Positions 23,169 through 23,227 of a stretch of 23,227 nt of DNA are shown here, one piece after another; position 1 is the stretch's first letter; each line of letters begins with the position of its first letter. The notes beneath the pieces were generated by a model. That model searched no databases, was not told the origin of the DNA, and saw only the letters and a list, made by a program, of their open reading frames with translations. The translations under genes were made by a program, and so were the position numbers. Source of the stretch: an uncultured Oscillospiraceae bacterium (GTDB lineage: Bacteria; Bacillota; Clostridia; Oscillospirales; Ruminococcaceae); contig CAKSZX010000012.1 in NCBI GenBank assembly GCA_934526065.1, positions 1 to 23,227 on the forward strand. The letters run 5' to 3'.

Positions 23169-23227
23169 GCTGTCAGCGAGAGAGGCTGACGCAGGACCTT
23201 GAAAATTGAACAATAGTAAGAACAAAA
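23169..23227 (+). other. Probable leader of an rRNA operon (continues off the window)
   Basis: A hairpin GTCAGC (23172-23177) with GCTGAC (23185-23190) is followed by GACCTTGAAAATTGAACA, which resembles the TTGAAAACT-type motif found before 16S and 23S rRNA genes in Firmicutes. No mature rRNA sequence is inside the window, so this is an inference from the leader motif and the very strong promoter. Confidence 0.6.

Noticed and set aside
22995..23225. Minus-strand open frame of 76 codons over the region after sigF
   Set aside because: It is Phe-, Leu- and Ile-rich because it reads the complement of the A-tract array and crosses the consensus promoter. No ribosome site or family similarity.

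Overview
The window looks like chromosome of an anaerobic, endospore-forming Firmicute of the class Clostridia, probably a gut Oscillospiraceae/Ruminococcaceae-type organism. That placement is inferred from the spoIIAA-spoIIAB-sigF operon, the Feo iron locus with a FeoB-associated Cys-rich protein, surface proteins with CxxCG repeats, and strong A-rich promoters and AGGAG-type ribosome binding sites. No database search was possible. I see no mobile element, CRISPR array or clear sign of horizontal transfer.

Layout. (1) 1-947: the 3' end of a cell-surface protein with nearly identical 51-residue repeats and a C-terminal membrane anchor. (2) 4428-1150, minus strand: a four-gene operon with one good promoter and a terminal hairpin: YdcF/DUF218 membrane protein, MTA/SAH-type deaminase, GNAT acetyltransferase and uridine kinase. 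(3) 4481-8207, plus strand: a MacB-like ABC system of ATPase, secreted membrane-anchored adhesin-like protein and FtsX-type permease, closed by a terminator. (4) 8229-15064, plus strand: separate genes for a sirtuin, a stand-alone GT51 peptidoglycan glycosyltransferase, release factor RF3, a GH13 alpha-glucosidase and a Na+/phosphate cotransporter with a PhoU tail. (5) 15155-19837: a metal-uptake region, with a ZIP transporter divergent from feoA-feoA-feoB-(Cys-rich protein)-regulator. (6) 19896-20066: tRNA-Leu(CAA) with its own promoter and terminator. (7) 20110-21500: folC. (8) 21571-23005: spoIIAA-spoIIAB-sigF, the forespore-specific sigma factor and its control switch. (9) 23006-23227: a helically phased A-tract array, a perfect consensus promoter and what appears to be the leader of an rRNA operon lying just beyond the window.

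The most interesting part is the metal region. The same inverted repeat, TTAGC-N4-GCTAA, lies just downstream of the -10 element of three promoters: ZIP (one copy), feoAA (two abutting copies) and feoB (two abutting copies). The last gene of the feo cluster encodes a short DtxR-like winged-helix protein that appears to lack the family's usual metal ligands. Together they suggest a self-contained local iron or manganese regulon. FeoB itself carries an unusual acidic insertion of about 115 residues between its first two membrane helices. The second highlight is the run of about twelve A-tracts spaced roughly 10.5 bp apart, directly upstream of the putative rRNA promoter; this predicts strongly curved DNA.
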